Notes under the pieces: generated by a model
The model's input: the letters and a program-made list of their open reading frames with translations, nothing else
The model's database searches: none
What the model was told of the DNA's origin: nothing
Program-made: the position numbers and the translations under genes
Part shown: piece after piece, positions 25,101-33,058 of the stretch
Numbering within the stretch: the stretch's first letter is position 1
Layout of the letters: each line of letters starts with the position of its first letter
NCBI GenBank assembly: GCA_029964075.1
Contig: CM057149.1
Span: 26,984,197-27,048,196, forward strand
Source: Patiria pectinifera
Lineage: Eukaryota > Echinodermata > Asteroidea > Valvatida > Asterinidae
Direction: 5' to 3'
Length of the DNA stretch: 64,000 bases

Positions 25101-26931
25101 TGGAAGTGCTACAGAAAAAAAAATCATTCAAAGATTGGTCCTGCCATTTAGGTTTCGTTATTGTTTTGACTCACCCTGTATAGGCCTTTATTGGGGGTTC
25201 TAGATTTTGTGCGTAACAACGCCCTCCACATCAGAACATGCTTGCCAGTTTCTACATCGGTCATTCTAAACGTTTAAGTGTGGCATTATTCCTGTCCCTG
25301 TTACCTCCGAACTTTGTAATTTGTCATACAATTGTCATTACAAATGGCTACAATTTTGTGCCCGGCAGACGGGCATATATGTGCATATGCCCTTATGCAA
25401 TAGCGCGTAATCACCAAAATGTTCCCAGCAAAAGGGCATATGCAGAAAACTGCCTCCATTTGAATGAAATTTAAACATGTTCATCAGAAATTAATACAAG
25501 TTGATCCAAAACTTATGATTCATACGTGTGACAAATTTCAAATTCGTACGATTTATATTTCGTGTGGGAGAACATTGGATACATAATGCGCGCGAGGGAA
25601 CAATGGAACCTTTCAATGCAATTTTTTTGAAAATGATTTTTGCATCAGAACGCTCATATGCCCTTCTGCCGGGCACCCGACGCAAACTGGTTTTTTTCTG
25701 GTTGGATGTGTTGTTTGCTTCACATAATCACTCTTTGAGGAAGAGTACAATTTAATAAGGAATGCATCCAAAATTACAAAATCATGGATGTCAGATGTAA
25801 CAGGGAAAGAGAAAATGTAGTTGTTCGTAACCCAGCTGGTGTGTCGCATTATGATTGGTAACATCAAAGATCGACAAGAGGGTTTCGTTCTGAGTAGAAA
25901 ATATCAATAGTTTGTATCAATAAGTCGACGCGGTTTAAATTGTCAGGTTTTATATACATGTAATTTCGTGGCTTCTTCCTGGAAATGGTTTCCCGTGTCA
26001 CTCATTTTCATCAATTTAAGGCTGATTTACGAAATGCAAGTCATGCCGCAAAATATATCTTCCCATAAAGCATATATCTTCCGGATTAACACTAGAAATC
26101 AATTTTTAACCACAGACATCATTCGGTTGGTCGGCGGTTCGAACCACACCAATGGCCGCGTCGAACTTTACCAAGGCAACGCATGGGGCACACTCTGCGA
26201 TACCGACTGGGATGTGACGGATGCCGAGGTGGTCTGCCATCAGCTGGGCTTCTCGGGCGCAGTGGAGGCCAAGTCCGGCGCCCATTTCGGCCAAGGGGAA
26301 GGCCCCGTGTACATGGACGGCCTCGCGTGCGATGGGTCGGAGAGTAAGATCTGGGACTGCCCCTCGTTTTGCTGGGAGGAGGTCGCATGTAACCACACCC
26401 ACGATGCCGGTGTGGTCTGCCGCCAAGGTGAGAACTCATTCCCTTTATTCACAGAATCGGCGGAATATGAGTCAGGGAGGACCTTCTGGTTCTATAGAGA
26501 CATTTTGACAACTCAAAGTTTGTTTAAAAAATCTACTAGGCAAACAAAACATTTTGCTAGGCTAGGTTGAATTGAAAGTGTCTATATTTTACTCCTGCAG
26601 CCTCCCTTTGTAACAATTTTCAATAACGTGCGAATAGCGAATAGCTAGCTGCCTTTATATTGAAGCGAATTCCAGTTGATTTCCCAAGAAGTTTCTATGT
26701 AGTTGTCCGCAGCTTCCATGTTTCTTTTGAAAGTATTTTTAATAGCTTCAAGCTATAGGTACTTGAATTCCAAACTGTGGTATTTTGGTTATAAAATTTC
26801 ACAAGAAATTGTTGTCAATGAAAGCCATATATTACGCGTTTATTCAGGGTTGTAACATTTGCAAATATTTCCTGTTTCTTCCAGAAGACGTGGAAACTGT
26901 TACCGTGAGTGACACAATCCCTCTTGAGTAA
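10139..26931 (+). CDS. Gene A: secreted F5/8C-SRCR-SRCR protein
   Basis: Eight exons: 10139-10187, 16786-16845, 17456-17575, 18025-18230, 23000-23138, 24214-24537, 26116-26427 and 26885-26931. All have GT-AG borders. Introns are phase 1 except intron 4, which is phase 0. The spliced frame is open for 418 codons. Residues 1-21 form a signal peptide (cleavage after VHSA), followed by an acidic linker. An F5/8 type C domain spans about 40-190 with PLGMESG, IPDSGITAS, WIQVDLG and FIRIYP motifs and closing cysteines C40 and C190. SRCR1 spans about 198-297 and SRCR2 about 303-401. The protein ends in EDVETVTVSDTIPLE with no membrane segment. Potential N-glycosylation sites are NGS, NSS and two NHT. 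The product should be secreted and ligand-binding. An immune or adhesion role is inferred from the domain families. Start choice rests on the signal peptide, the TATA distance and conservation in genes B and C. Confidence 0.88.
11856..12280. repeat. 42-bp/30-bp minisatellite in gene A intron 1
   Basis: The motif gatgtcgcacattttat recurs at 11878, 11920, 11962, 12004, 12046, 12088, 12130 and 12160, with a diverged copy at about 12202. Spacing is 42 bp except once 30 bp. All spacings are multiples of three, so several frames stay open on both strands. That is a by-product of the period, not evidence of genes. Each unit holds self-complementary GCAGAAATCTGC-like segments able to form hairpins. 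Confidence 0.85.
14561..14736. mobile_element. Small hAT-like MITE (CAGTGGGGTAGC ends)
   Basis: A 176-bp G-rich insert begins CAGTGGGGTAGCAAGG and ends CCTGGCTTCGCCACTG. Flanks are GGAGAATG (14553-14560) and TGAGAATG (14737-14744), a 7-of-8 duplication. The ends and the 8-base duplication point to the hAT superfamily. No protein is encoded. Confidence 0.6.
17456..23138 (+). CDS. Gene A exons 3-5: F5/8 type C domain
   Basis: Exon 3 (17456-17575) encodes the domain start: first cysteine, PLGMESG, IPDSGITAS and the VPTKARPNSG stretch. Exon 4 (18025-18230) encodes WWLPSNPCG, DDWIQVDLG, VTGVVVKG, FTVRYSMTG and DDWQSLTD. Exon 5 (23000-23138) encodes EGNNGSGG, TRFIRIYPATW and the closing LEVLGC. 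The domain is about 151 residues, normal for the family, which typically binds phospholipids or carbohydrates through loops at one end of a beta barrel. Exon 3 is in phase with the SRCR exons (1-1), while exon 4 to exon 5 is phase 0. Confidence 0.9.
19890..20150 (+). mobile_element. LINE 3' tail remnant
   Basis: The T-rich segment ends with tggaataaatgtctttt followed by ttgaatcttgaatc. That is a polyadenylation-like signal next to a short heptamer repeat of the kind that terminates CR1/L2-type non-LTR elements. No reverse transcriptase frame is preserved. Clade assignment is tentative. Confidence 0.4.
20480..21650. repeat. ~60-bp tandem satellite
   Basis: Roughly 18 diverged units read like aagacgctgggttctttcaa, tcttacgttctcattcacaa, aactacaaagatctgtaggt. 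Unit length varies around 55-65 bp. The array is interrupted by a TA-flanked MITE at 21049-21272. Open frames within it follow the repeat and are not called as genes. Confidence 0.8.
21049..21272. mobile_element. Tc1/mariner-type MITE inside satellite
   Basis: A 224-bp insert carries terminal inverted repeats of about 32 bp with two mismatches (left CACTGTAACAACTGTG; right end inverted CACTCTAAAAACTGTG). It is flanked by TA on both sides. The satellite unit gatctgTAggtctaag is split exactly at TA, so the neighbouring satellite units give the empty site. It is nearly palindromic, with TAAACATGTTTA cores, and encodes no protein. Confidence 0.8.
21830..22320. repeat. GAGGGGCAC-type diverged tandem repeat
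   Basis: Units of about 55-60 bp repeat gagaggggcactattgtttt and gccagttttccatctcgag with heavy divergence. A second block of the same family lies at 54925-55275, more than 32 kb away, with no other shared flank. No coding evidence. Confidence 0.65.
23603..23822. repeat. Inverted-repeat relic in gene A intron 5
   Basis: AGAGTGAAAATCACTC near 23632 is mirrored by ATTTCACTCTAAAAACGTCA near 23730. Similar words (gtgaaactaggaac, agtgaaaag) recur in intron 1 of gene A near 10318 and of gene C near 59340. This suggests scattered copies of an old foldback MITE. Boundaries are approximate and no target duplication is visible. Confidence 0.4.
24214..24537 (+). CDS. Gene A exon 6: first SRCR domain
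   Basis: One phase 1-1 exon encodes a complete SRCR domain: VRLVDGDGKRSGRVEI, WGAICDNGWD, ASIVCHQLGF, VSCKGSERRLVDC and AAGVTC. The exon ends AAA CCC A before gtaagg. The six cysteines of group A SRCR domains are present, plus a seventh in DCPFVCSS between the usual sixth- and seventh-position cysteines. The domain is about 100 residues, the family norm. SRCR domains bind microbial or endogenous ligands at the cell surface or extracellularly. Confidence 0.93.
24671..25178. mobile_element. Foldback Tc1/mariner-type MITE, intron 6
   Basis: The 508-bp element folds back over most of its length. The left end, CACGGTGAGTAAACACAA, is mirrored by the right end, TTGTTTTGACTCACCCTG. Inner arms share AATGGCAGGACCAAT and GTGTTCTTTC. 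It is flanked by TA. Gene B carries the same element at 42501-42973, so insertion predates the gene duplication. Confidence 0.7.
25358..25676. mobile_element. TIR element specific to gene A intron 6
   Basis: A 319-bp segment runs from GTGCCCGGCAGACGGGCATA to TATGCCCTTCTGCCGGGCAC, inverted ends matching at 20 of 21 bases. Gene B reads ggctacaaactattttttt straight through at 43141-43160, so this is an insertion in gene A after the duplication. No clear target duplication is visible. It has no coding capacity. Confidence 0.65.
26116..26427 (+). CDS. Gene A exon 7: second SRCR domain
   Basis: A phase 1-1 exon encodes a second full SRCR domain: IIRLVGGSNHTNGRVEL, WGTLCDTDWD, AEVVCHQLGF, GPVYMDGLACDGSES, IWDCPSFCWEEVACNH and AGVVC. 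As in SRCR1, an extra cysteine (PSFC) lies between the sixth- and seventh-position cysteines, giving seven. G+C is visibly higher than in exon 6. Gene B exon 7 differs by only a handful of residues, so this is the best conserved exon of the pair. Confidence 0.93.
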
Positions 26932-27013
26932 ACTAGTTCACCTGATGACGACTCCAATTCAAGGACATCGACTTGTTTGCTGTGTTTGTCATAATCTTTG
27001 GCTTACGCATGGA

Positions 27014-27069
27014 TATAAAAAATAGGCCTTTAAGCCTATTTTTTATATAGAATATAGATGAGCATTAAA
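27014..27069 (+). terminator. Gene A 3' end: hairpin and ATTAAA signal
   Basis: A perfect 14-base stem (TATAAAAAATAGGC with its complement, 6-base loop) spans 27014-27047. A variant polyadenylation signal, ATTAAA, follows at 27064-27069, about 135 bp after the stop codon. Gene B keeps the ATTAAA (44622-44627) but has lost the hairpin. Use of the signal is inferred. Confidence 0.5.
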
Positions 27070-27534
27070 GCATGCACAATCGTAAGAAATTGCCGGAATA
27101 TATTAATTTTACAAAATTTCAATATCTAGTGTTAGGGTAACGGCAGTCTGTACAACACAGCGATTGACTATTTTGAAATGAACTGCAAACACTTCAGACA
27201 AAACATTTTTTCAGATTAGACTAAGACAGGATCTTGAAATTATTATAAAGATTCTTGAACAAACGTCATTCTGAGGAAAAATACAGTGCAACGTTGGAAG
27301 ATTCTAGATGCATCAAACAATCATTTTGTCAGAAAAACGAATTGTACGCGATTTCTTTCAAGCGGATTAAAACTAAAACGAAAGGCTATACTAAAGATTA
27401 TATCAGTGCAGTCGCGATGGAGGGGGACGCGACGGGAAAACCCCTAACCCCCCCTAACTAAGACTATGAGTGAGACAAAAGAAGCGCAGATGCCGAATGG
27501 CACAATTACAAAATATCGTGAAAGTAAACTCACC

Positions 27535-27588
27535 CAAGGGCGGATCCAGGGGGGGCCCAAAAAAAATTGTGTTCTGGATCCGCCCTTG
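27535..27588. mobile_element. 54-bp minimal hAT-like element
   Basis: CAAGGGCGGATCCAG at the left and CTGGATCCGCCCTTG at the right enclose only about 24 bases. The unit is flanked by the exact 8-bp duplication AACTCACC (27527-27534 and 27589-27596). The ends match the MITEs at 627, 6000 and 62595. It is almost nothing but the two terminal repeats. Confidence 0.8.
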
Positions 27589-27599
27589 AACTCACCTGG

Positions 27600-29050
27600 C
27601 ACAATCTGTAAAGGAACTCAAATGTAGCGACACCACCCAACCCCTGAACCCCCAATTCGCTTTTCAAATATTTCACGGCTGGTCCTGGCCAGATATTGCA
27701 GTGATAAAAAAAACAGCGATACCCGCTAATATTACCCCAATGAATTTGGGACAGTGTACCATTTTTATAGTTTTCATAATTTCATTATTTCGCTGCGGTA
27801 CACTTTTTTTCATAACTTGTTCTAAGATCAGCAACTGGCCGACTTCAAAGTTCTCTAAAGTAAGCAATTTTCAACAAGAAGATTTTAATTCAAAGGACGT
27901 TCTGGGGGTGCAGGAAATATTCTCACATTTTGGTCCCGTATCCTCTTCGGGAGGAGGAACTTAGGTAAAACATTCAACCACGTCCAATTAACGGATGTTA
28001 TTTTTAAATGACGAGTTTCAGGAGCATTATCTTTTCTTGAATCTGAGTTTATTCCATGACTGCATCAAATTCAACATTACAAAGTTTAGTTTTCAATTCG
28101 ATTGTGCTAGCAATCAAACTTTTGTTGTACATGGTGACTGGTATGGGCTTCGTGCTCAAACAAGAGAGGGCGCTTTTTGACCACTTGCTAGAGCCCCATC
28201 GACGAGACAAACCATGCACGCGTACAGTTCGTTTGCGAGGTACGCGCAGCTATATTTTATTATGAAGTTGACGTGCACAAAGCCATAGCGTCTTCGCGTG
28301 AGCGCCGGGCGTCGTCAGCAATGCGTTTGAGTGTCTGTCCCAGCGGTCTTCCCAACTCTCCGTTTCTTACCGTAGAGGGGGTACTTGTGCACGGAGCCCA
28401 TAACACAGAATGTCAACTGTTGTCCAGTTGGTACAAATTTCAGTATCATTCTATCGCAAATTTTCTGGTAGATTACAACAAACTCATGAAAATGGATTAA
28501 AGAAGCACTTTGACAATCCATTGAACTTAAATACAAATAATGAACAATTATATTTCAGATGCATTATACAGTGTCTTGAGACATATTTCGAACGCATTCT
28601 AGGTAAAATGTGCGTGCTGTACATGTATGACAATAAAGATGCATTCAAAGGCAAAATAACTGTTTCCTGAATATACATCACTTTCCACTTTTTACTGCAT
28701 GAACTATTGGGAAGCTTGTGTACAATCACCTCTTCGACTACAAGCAATATAAAACTTTAAAACTACACTTTACAGCTTGGAGGGTCCTACAAAACCTTAT
28801 TTTGATTCTCAAAATATCTAACTGGTTGAAAATAGAACTTTATAGAAAAACATCCATATTTTGTTTAGTGATCCAAACGACATACAAGCACATGTGTCAG
28901 TGTTTTCAAATTTATAAATCCTATCAAAATTATTGCACACATTATATTATGAAGGCAAATGACGTGAGGAAATCAACTTGATTGACAGACAATCCAGACA
29001 CTTGTGTGTACAATCCACATGATCATGTTTTTGGTTATTGCAATGCATAG
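27600..29050. other. Intergenic flank shared by genes A and B
   Basis: No plus-strand gene is seen. The block is duplicated downstream of gene B (about 45130-47672, continuing 53995-54195). It includes a CpG-richer stretch at about 28120-28400 (gagagggcgctttt, cttcgcgtgagcgcc). Open frames of 60-90 codons are not preserved between the two copies. The single CCGG at 28305-28308 and ATAT at 28856-28859 are empty sites for insertions found only in the gene B copy. Confidence 0.6.
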
Positions 29051-29054
29051 TACA

Positions 29055-29354
29055 TCATTCAGATGTCGTTATCACCCATTGATTTGAGTACACTGAACCT
29101 GTTGCTGGATTCGACGGCAGGATCGCTACTGACGGGGCGTTTCTGGTGTCTCCTATAGGCGGGTAGATATCATCAGGCTTCTTAGGGTAGCGGCCCGGTT
29201 CATGCCACCACGCCGATGTATGAAGCACCTTTGGCTGTACGGGCCGGGGGCATGGAGGGTCCCCCAGCACGGCCTGGATTTGGCTGTGCGGCCCTCGTAT
29301 CGTCCCGTCGTTGCTAGGGTGCATCTGGAAGGCACTGGGGATGTCACAGTGCAA
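29055..29354 (-). CDS. Putative C-terminal exon, unknown protein (copy 1)
   Basis: A minus-strand open frame reads through PKKPDDIYPPIGDTRN and ends PATGSVYSNQWVITTSE followed by TGA at 29055-29057. The same C-terminus occurs at 54198-54410 downstream of gene B. The frame is rich in proline, serine and threonine, like a cytoplasmic tail or disordered C-terminus. The family is not recognised. Homology with copy 2 breaks off near 29365, so the upstream part is missing or moved here. It would be convergent with gene A. Whether it is a live exon or a pseudogene is unclear. Confidence 0.4.
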   Translation of the reverse strand: MHCDIPSAFQMHPSNDGTIRGPHSQIQAVLGDPPCPRPVQPKVLHTSAWWHEPGRYPKKPDDIYPPIGDTRNAPSVAILPSNPATGSVYSNQWVITTSE

Positions 29355-30308
29355 ACGGTGCGAGGTGTGGGAAATGAATAAATTGTAGAGACTGCCTCAA
29401 TGAGATTGCAAGATACATTTGATAGGTTAGCTTATTCAAAACTGCAGAAGAACTCTGATTTTGAAAGGAACCTGTAATATCTTTTGGAGAAAAGAAATAA
29501 ACTTATTGGGAATCATGTCTATCCAAAGGCTACAAAAGAAAGCAAACCCGTTTATCCAGGAATTATTTGAAATGGTGAAGGCTTAGTAAGCAATCAAGCA
29601 AAGCGGGCTTGAAGTTAACACACACAGAAACTACAGACCTTAAAGCTAATGGACACCATTACCCCCCCCCCCAACTTTTTGCTGATTCAAGAAACAACAA
29701 TACAATCAATCTGGAGCAGAGCATTAAAAAAACTAACCCGTCGAAATACCAGCTCAGTAGGTGTCACACTTTTTGAGAAAACTGTAAACATGCAGGTTAA
29801 TTTTTCTCCACTCAAATCAAGGTTGAAAACCCTCCCTTTCAACATATTCATTAATACGTTTTGACTTCCACCCGCTGGTATGGTCCCAGTTTGCCACTTG
29901 GGCAAATAATCGTCACTCACGGATATGTAACTGATTGCAAACTAAACTAAATTCGGTCAGTTGCAGTGGGGTAGTCAGGATTGCTTTCAGTGGGGGACCC
30001 GGAGGGGAGCTTGACTTGACCTCTTTTGACGCCAGAGGCCGGTCTTTTTTTTACTCATATTTCACAACGCTGTATAGGGTTGAGGGAAGTAAAAAATAGT
30101 AATCTTCATTCCTCTTTTCGGTAGCATCACTCAAAAAATACATTAAAAACACATCCTAATTGGCAGCGGCAAATTTCGGGGGTTTTTTTGGGGGGGGGGG
30201 AGTACACCTTAAGGGCGCTGGGATTTTTTTTGGGGGGGGGGCTATAGGTGTTCAATAAAGGCACACGAGCTGTCTAGTGAATTAAAAATCAAGCCCAGAG
30301 GCTAACAT

Positions 30309-30658
30309 CAGGCGCGGTTCTAGAACCAATACTTTTTTGGGGGCTAGCACGGTGGATCCAGATTTTTTTCAGGGAGGCGTGCTGAAATGTTGACCGGTTA
30401 TTTTTTCCAGACACTTAGGCCTCCGAAAATCAATAGGTGGTGGGGGGGGGGGGGGGGGGGGGGGGCGCATGCCATATTTTCAATGGGGAACGCCAATAAA
30501 ATCCTAAAATCATTCACACTATATTAACTGTAAATGCACCCTTGTCACGGCTATTTCTTCTTTAGGGGGAGACCGTTCGCATGTACATCACAATACTTCT
30601 TTTTGCTAATGCAATTTTTTTTTTAAGGAATTTATTTTGGGGGCCAGAACCGCGCCTG
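30309..30658. mobile_element. hAT-like MITE (CAGGCGCGGTTCTAG ends)
   Basis: A 350-bp insert begins CAGGCGCGGTTCTAG and ends CCAGAACCGCGCCTG. The 8-bp duplication GCTAACAT flanks it exactly (30301-30308 and 30659-30666). The interior holds long G and T runs, including more than 20 consecutive G near 30441. No protein is encoded. Confidence 0.75.
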
Positions 30659-30689
30659 GCTAACATATCTTCAAAGTAGTAGTATTACG

Positions 30690-31860
30690 GCCTTGGTATT
30701 TACCCTGCGTGGATCCTTGATGTCCACGACCATGAATAAGTGCACTGTATCGATGATGTCTTTATTTTACTTCCTCCCTCTTCAGAACAGGGAAAATACG
30801 AAATCACCAGGATACCGAGTGAGCACGGACTCGATATCTGTGTTACTTTTTAAGCCTTGGGACGTCAATCAGACATTTATAGAAATGCGTGGCGTGATCA
30901 TACCGAAAGCAGGAAAAAATGCACTTAATTATTGACTGCAAATGTTTGGTTGTTACCACAACACTCGCTTTCTAGGACGTCAGCTACCTGGTTCCCTTGC
31001 ATTTCTATAAATGTGTTGTTTTTTCCCGTGTTTAACATAAGTAAATACATTTCTGAACAACGCACCATATAGTTTGGTTAAACCCCCCCCCCCCCCCCCC
31101 CGTTTTCTAAGTTTCCAATAACAAGCAATTGCAGCCATTTAGACAATTTTGAAAATTGCCTGTTTTTCTTGCGATATTTTATCAAAGGACAACTTTGCGA
31201 CGGCCTTCGGGCATAAAGCCAAATACCTATCTCATGACATGCTCTGACTGTTTGCCAAATTACATGCTTGTTTTATCAAAGGCACAATCCCCGAATGTTT
31301 CCCCTATCTGCCCCACTTCCAAATGGGGATTTCCAGGATATTTACCCTGGATCATTAACAAGTGCATTTGACTGGAATATTTTAAACTTTACTTCCTCTT
31401 TTTTTTGTAAATCATAAGGGAAATATAAACAATATAACCAGGATACTGAGCGCGGGGTCGATTTCCTTAATTGTTTTTAAAGCACTAGGATGCCAAACAG
31501 ATCTTTATCAAAACAAGTGGCGTGATCACCACATGACTGAACTCCTGATCATCTGCAAGAAGACTTAAATGGAGAGAAAGGGTAAATAAATGATTCACAA
31601 TATACGTCTGTTCATGTCTGCGAAGTAAGGACATCCTGTATTTCAAAATGGTTTGGAAATGTATCCCGGATCCGTTACATCATCGAACAATAAAGGGGAA
31701 AATATATTAAACTACCAGGATACGAGTGTGGGATCGATCTCATGATTAGTTTTGAAGAGCTCGAGTTTCAGATCGAAACATGCGGCGTGATCACCACTTA
31801 GCTATAAAGTGTAGAAAAACTCTTAGTAAGAATCTCTGCTTAAAGTATACAGAATAGTAT
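30690..31860. repeat. Diverged copies of the 5'-flank unit
   Basis: Fragments such as accaggataccgagtgagca (30808), gtggcgtgatcataccg and accctggatcattaacaagt (31342) match the unit at 1-960 with heavy divergence and rearrangement. No gene is seen. A further G-rich insert with GGCGGGTCCAGG and GGATCCGCGCCTGG ends lies at about 31889-32179 without a convincing target duplication. Confidence 0.5.
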
Positions 31861-32404
31861 ATCTAGGCCTGTGAATTACAGACTGCAGGGGCGGGTCCAG
31901 GATTGTTTTGCGTGGGGGGCATCAGCAAATCAATGCTGAAATGTAGACAAGTTTTTTTTCTCCAGACACTTGTTGGGGGGGGGGTCGAACCATACTTCAA
32001 TGGGGCGCTGTTCAAATCCGACGATCGTCAACACTATTACAGAATAGTGTAAAAACACCACCGTAACCCAAATGGCGCTGCCTATTTTTTTTTCACAGGC
32101 GGATATTATTACAAGTAATATTTTGGGGGTGTCAGACCTGGGGGTTTTCGACCCCCTCCCCCTCTGGATCCGCGCCTGGATTGTCTGATTTGAGATTAAT
32201 CTTGGAACATCTTGAAACAAGACAAGGCAAGCCTAGTCATGCATTCCTCAATCTGCTCAGGATGACTATTGACTGGAAGGTTTTTCAGTCATGTAGCCTA
32301 CACAATTGGTCTTGATTTAGCACATTCAAGGCGGGGTAATCAAGTAATTCAAATTTGTGGGACAAGATGAGACTTTATCAAGTCTAAATCACAAGTCAGC
32401 GAGT

Positions 32405-32490
32405 CAAGGCTGCATATGGCCCCTCTGGGATACCAGCCAAAAGGTGACATCTGTCTGACATTCCTTCATGTATGGTAATGATACAACAGC
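32405..32490. repeat. Single GTCA-satellite unit
   Basis: One diverged unit (gcccctctgggataccagcc, gacatctgtctgacattcct) lies upstream of gene B without a (GTCA)n tract. Sequence from 32180 to 32800 is otherwise unassigned and noncoding. Confidence 0.6.
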
Positions 32491-32789
32491 GAAGACTGGC
32501 TATCACATATCTACTCCCAACATTATGTATAGCTTGTGGAATAAAATTACACATTAAGATTGACATTTATATAAATAATATTCTGTTTTCTTCATTATGA
32601 AAAAGATATACATGTAATGTGATGTTCTCGGGATCTGAGTTGAAATATGGCTTATGCACAGCGTAAGGTCGTTGTTTATTCAGTGTAGGTCTACGTGAAT
32701 TGTCTACTGAAACAATGACAAAAACTCTTCAGAGGATAACATGTCTGCCAAGTAAGGACTTCCTGTAGTTCATTGTACTTATAAAACGT

Positions 32790-33058
32790 TTAGTTTGGAT
32801 CACCACTTGAAATTCGACTTGATGAAAAAACAAACATCTTATTAGGATGTTGAGCATTGGCTCGTTGCCCAGTGATGTCAAAGCGATCTTTATCATCAAT
32901 TGTGGCGTGATCACCTCCTTTTTAATTTCTTAACTAAGTTAACTTTAAAAAAATACTTGTATGCAATAAAACCCAGTGCCTCGAAATCCTGAGCAGACCT
33001 GATCTGAGACTGCCGCCTTGCAGTTGGTTAGCCCGTCAACCAAGCTCACGTTGTAACG
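32790..33058 (+). promoter_or_regulatory. Gene B proximal promoter, degraded TATA
   Basis: From 32990 to 33058 the 5' UTR matches genes A and C (gagcagacctgatctgagac, gttggttagcccgtcaacca). At the TATA position gene B reads AATAAAA (32965-32971) instead of TATAAAA. Further upstream is a copy of the flank submotif (tggctcgttgcccagtgatg, gtggcgtgatcacctcc), so the core promoter abuts repeat-derived DNA. The CpG-rich block of genes A and C is absent. Confidence 0.55.

Noticed and set aside
26106..26439. Minus-strand frames opposite SRCR2 (106 codons)
   Set aside because: Shadow of the GC-rich SRCR2 exon. The same shadow appears in gene B at 43577-43910.
25968..26570. Single 200-codon frame starting before SRCR2
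   Set aside because: The real unit is the 26116-26427 exon with AG and GT borders matching gene B. The upstream and downstream extensions are intron read-through and are not conserved.
31889..32179. G-rich insert with GGCGGGTCCAGG and GGATCCGCGCCTGG ends as a further hAT MITE
   Set aside because: The ends resemble the family but the 8 bases on each side do not match, so insertion boundaries could not be supported.
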